NCBI RefSeq assembly: GCF_017833525.1
Contig: NZ_JAFICD010000004.1
Location: 310,001 to 374,000, forward strand
Source: Duganella sp. 1411
GTDB lineage: Bacteria; Pseudomonadota; Gammaproteobacteria; Burkholderiales; Burkholderiaceae_D
Direction of reading: 5' to 3'
DNA length: 64,000 nucleotides
Within the stretch, counting starts at the first letter, position 1, and each line of letters opens with the position of its first letter. This document shows positions 61,900-64,000 of the stretch, piece after piece. The position numbers and the translations under genes were made by a program. Under the pieces are notes generated by a model. It saw only the letters and a program-made list of their open reading frames with translations, was not told where the DNA came from and ran no database searches.

Positions 61900-62552
61900 T
61901 CACGCTGGTTGCTTATCGGCGAAGACTTGCCGCACCGATTTGGCGTCGAGCAGGCGATCGAACCATCGGTCCAGATCATCCATTTCGGCATAAGTGATGC
62001 GTCTGTTGAGCCGGGCCGACAACGGACCGAAACGTTTGATCAGCATTTTTTTCAGCCGCTCGCGATGACCATCGAGCAGGGCCTCGTACCGCAGCGCATC
62101 ATCGAGACTAGAGAAAATTGGAACGCTCATCGCTTCGACCTCCTTGCTGGCACCAGTCAAACCAATGATACGCCGCTGCCCCCTGCGGCGCAAACGATGC
62201 GCAGCCCAGCGCGTGATCGCTTGATGTACGGTCGATGTCGATACCAACGGTGTCGACCGCCGCCATTCTTCAAGTTCATCGGAAATTTCCCGCGTAGTCT
62301 CCAGTCTGTCCACCCTGAATGCGGTCGCTGCATAATTGTCGAACCGCGCTAACGCGTCACGTTTCAATCTCCGCTGATCGACAAGTATGTAGCGCTGTGC
62401 CGCTTGCAGCGGTTGCAGATCCTGTGGCAATGGCGCGATCAGATCGGCCAGGCTGGTACCCAGGTGCCGGGAACGAAGCCGAGCAGCAAGTCGCGCACCA
62501 TTTCCGGATGCGCGAACAGTTGCTTGTATGCGGTGTCGTCTTCGTTCGCCAT
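61900..62552 (-). pseudogene. Rpn/YhgA-type PD-(D/E)XK nuclease-transposase family remnant
   Basis: The minus-strand sequence starts at ATG 62552 with MANEDDTAYKQLFAHPEMVRDLLLGFVPGTWV, the N-terminus of Rpn/YhgA-like proteins, then hits a frameshift. The other frame continues ADLIAPLPQDLQPLQAAQRYILVDQ.. to a DUF4351-like end (LKKMLIKRFGPLSARLNRRI.., DRWFDRLLDAKSVRQVFADK). About 100 residues of nuclease core between these parts are missing. The 3' part can be read as a 176-residue ORF (61900-62430). The gene is decayed; no catalytic PD-ExK site remains. Confidence 0.7.
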
Positions 62553-62598
62553 CGGGCGATTGTAGCGATGGCCGGACGCGCGGCCTTTGGGGACGCGC

Positions 62599-62654
62599 AA
62601 GCTGTCGGCGGCTCGACGGGTTGGCGGATTACGCTGCGCTAATCCGCCCTACGT
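62599..62654. repeat. REP-type palindromic element, half copy C
   Basis: Contains the same 33-nt right half (GGCGGATTACGCTGCGC.. to ..CTACGTG) as copies A and B, but the outer left arm is absent. It lies just downstream of msrQ. Confidence 0.8.
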
Positions 62655-62672
62655 GATCATCCGGCCATGTGA

Positions 62673-63290
62673 TCAGGTGGCGGCCCTCGCCTTCATGCGC
62701 GCCCAGTAGACCCTCATCAGCAACAGCACGCCGAGGATCGTGCCGTAGATGATGGGCTGGGTGAAGTTGTGCTTGCCAGCCTTCATCCACCAGAAGTGCA
62801 GGATCGCCAGCGGCGCGATCACGTAGATCAGCCGGTGCAGCCACTGCCAGCGCTTGCCGCCCAGCCGTCGCACCATGGCGTTGGTGCTGGTCACCGCCAA
62901 CGGTATCAGCAGCACGAAGGCGATGAAGCCGACCGTGATGAACGGCCGCTTGAGCACGTCCTTCCACATCTCCGCGAAGTCGAAGAAGTGGTCGAACCAC
63001 AGGAACGTCATGAAGTGCAGGCAGCCGTAGAAAAACATATACAAGCCCAGCATGCGGCGCAGCTTGATCAGCCAGTTCCACTTGGTCAGCCGCCGCAGCG
63101 GCGTCACCGCCAGCGTGAAGCACAGGAAGTACAAGGTCCAGTCGCCGGTGCCGCGCGTGATGAACTCCAGCGGCTCGACCAGTTGCCCGGTCAGCGTCAG
63201 GTACACCATGCGCAGCAAGGGCATCAGCGCCAGCACGAAGACGGCGGCCTTGATCAGGCTCGCCTGCCGCGCGGTTGGATTGAAAACCAT
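62673..63290 (-). CDS. msrQ: Heme-binding membrane subunit MsrQ
   Basis: Inner-membrane b-type heme protein that feeds electrons to MsrP for repair of oxidised periplasmic methionines. The 205-residue product has six predicted membrane helices, with His residues in MFFYGCLHFMTFLWFDH and LHRLIYVIAPLAILHFWW as heme ligands. Start 63290 is 2 nt after the msrP stop: the msrPQ operon. Confidence 0.95.
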   Translation of the reverse strand: MVFNPTARQASLIKAAVFVLALMPLLRMVYLTLTGQLVEPLEFITRGTGDWTLYFLCFTLAVTPLRRLTKWNWLIKLRRMLGLYMFFYGCLHFMTFLWFDHFFDFAEMWKDVLKRPFITVGFIAFVLLIPLAVTSTNAMVRRLGGKRWQWLHRLIYVIAPLAILHFWWMKAGKHNFTQPIIYGTILGVLLLMRVYWARMKARAAT

Positions 63291-63292
63291 GT

Positions 63293-64000
63293 TTAGAAGA
63301 ACTTCTTCAGATCCATGCCGGCATACAGCGGCGCGACGTCGTTATAACCATTGAACATCAAGGTCTTGCGCTTGCGGGCCAGGAAGCCGTCCTCGCCGAT
63401 GCGGCGCTCGGACGCCTGCGACCAGCGCGGGTGATCGACTTCCGGATTGACGTTGGAGTAGAAGCCGTACTCGCGCGGCGCCGAGATGTTCCACGAGGTG
63501 CGCGGCTGCTCCTTGACGAAGCGGATCTTGACGATCGACTTGGCCGATTTGAAGCCGTACTTCCACGGCAGCACCATGCGCACCGGCGCGCCGTTCTGGT
63601 TGGTCAGGGTTTCGCCGTACATGCCCAGGGTCAGCAGCGCCAGCGGATGATTGGCCTCGTCGATGCGCAGCCCCTCGGTGTACGGCCAGTCCAGCACCCG
63701 GCTGCCGACGCCCGGCATCTGCTTCTTGTCGGCCAGCGAGATGAATTCGACGTACTTGGCGTTGCCGGTCGGCTCGACCTTCTTGATGATCTCGGAGAAC
63801 GAATAGCCGATCCACGGGATCACCATCGACCACCCCTCCACGCAACGCAGCCGGTAGACGCGCTCCTCGAGCGGCGCCAGCTTCAGCAGCGCGTCGATGT
63901 CGAGCGTCATCGGCTTCTTGACCTCGCCCTCGATGGCGACGGTCCACGGACGGGTTTTCAAGGTGCCGGCGTTTTGCGCCGGGTCGCTTTTGTCGGTGCC
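63293..64000 (-). CDS. msrP: Protein-methionine-sulfoxide reductase catalytic subunit MsrP, C-terminal part (cut by window edge)
   Basis: Periplasmic molybdopterin enzyme reducing methionine sulfoxide in proteins. The visible ~235 residues include KTRPWTVAIEGEVKKPMTLDIDALL, YRLRCVEGWSMVIPWIGY (the Cys coordinates molybdenum), NGAPVRMVLPWKYGFKSAKSIVKIRF and the C-terminal GYNDVAPLYAGMDLKKFF. The Tat signal and N-terminus lie beyond the right edge. Operon with msrQ. Confidence 0.95.
   Translation of the reverse strand, partial: GTDKSDPAQNAGTLKTRPWTVAIEGEVKKPMTLDIDALLKLAPLEERVYRLRCVEGWSMVIPWIGYSFSEIIKKVEPTGNAKYVEFISLADKKQMPGVGSRVLDWPYTEGLRIDEANHPLALLTLGMYGETLTNQNGAPVRMVLPWKYGFKSAKSIVKIRFVKEQPRTSWNISAPREYGFYSNVNPEVDHPRWSQASERRIGEDGFLARKRKTLMFNGYNDVAPLYAGMDLKKFF

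Overview
The window is a GC-rich stretch of a betaproteobacterial chromosome. Gene content and order point to Oxalobacteraceae (the Massilia/Duganella/Janthinobacterium group): kdsD-kdsC-lptCAB-rpoN, the ispE-tRNA-Gln-prs-rplY-pth block near ychF, mrcA divergent from pilMNOPQ followed by aroK/aroB and dgt, and cyaY divergent from lptM-lysA. The genus is inferred; no 16S gene or other decisive marker is present. Both ends cut through genes: rpoN on the left and msrP on the right.

Layout. 1-3.9 kb (minus): LPS core supply and transport (kdsD, kdsC, lptC, lptA, lptB), then the start of rpoN. 4-13.4 kb: a KefB-type antiporter, a secreted HExxH protein, a DUF484-like/GGDEF diguanylate cyclase, a MOSC protein, a NYN-LOTUS RNA-binding-type protein and a GT4 glycosyltransferase. 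13.35-24.1 kb: one 3582-codon RTX-type protein (minus) with an N-terminal DUF4347 domain and eight phases of a 293-residue tandem repeat. 24.2-25.6 kb: a decay zone with an aldo/keto reductase-LysR deletion scar, a broken fic gene and a dispersed palindromic element. 25.6-35.3 kb: ychF, a glycine-zipper protein, a DUF885 protein, an M20 amidohydrolase, pth, rplY, prs, tRNA-Gln(TTG), ispE and lolB. 35.3-42.1 kb: a TPR lipoprotein, mutM, a dynamin-like GTPase, mutY and two small coiled-coil membrane paralogues. 42.2-52.5 kb (minus): pilM-N-O-P-Q, a large Ig-like lipoprotein, a fused aroK-aroB reading frame and dgt. 52.8-57.2 kb: mrcA, cyaY, lptM and lysA. 57.2-61.9 kb: a membrane-anchored AraC-type regulator followed by GH39 and GH43 glycosidases, apparently a small xylan/arabinan-type locus. 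61.9-64 kb: an Rpn/YhgA-type remnant, msrQ and partial msrP.

Most of the window is conserved envelope, translation and repair housekeeping. The accessory signal lies in the giant repeat protein, the 24.2-25.6 kb scar region, the regulator/GH39/GH43 cluster, the dispersed palindromes and the AroK-AroB fusion. No CRISPR array, intact transposase or rRNA was seen. No type I secretion transporter for the RTX protein lies in the window.
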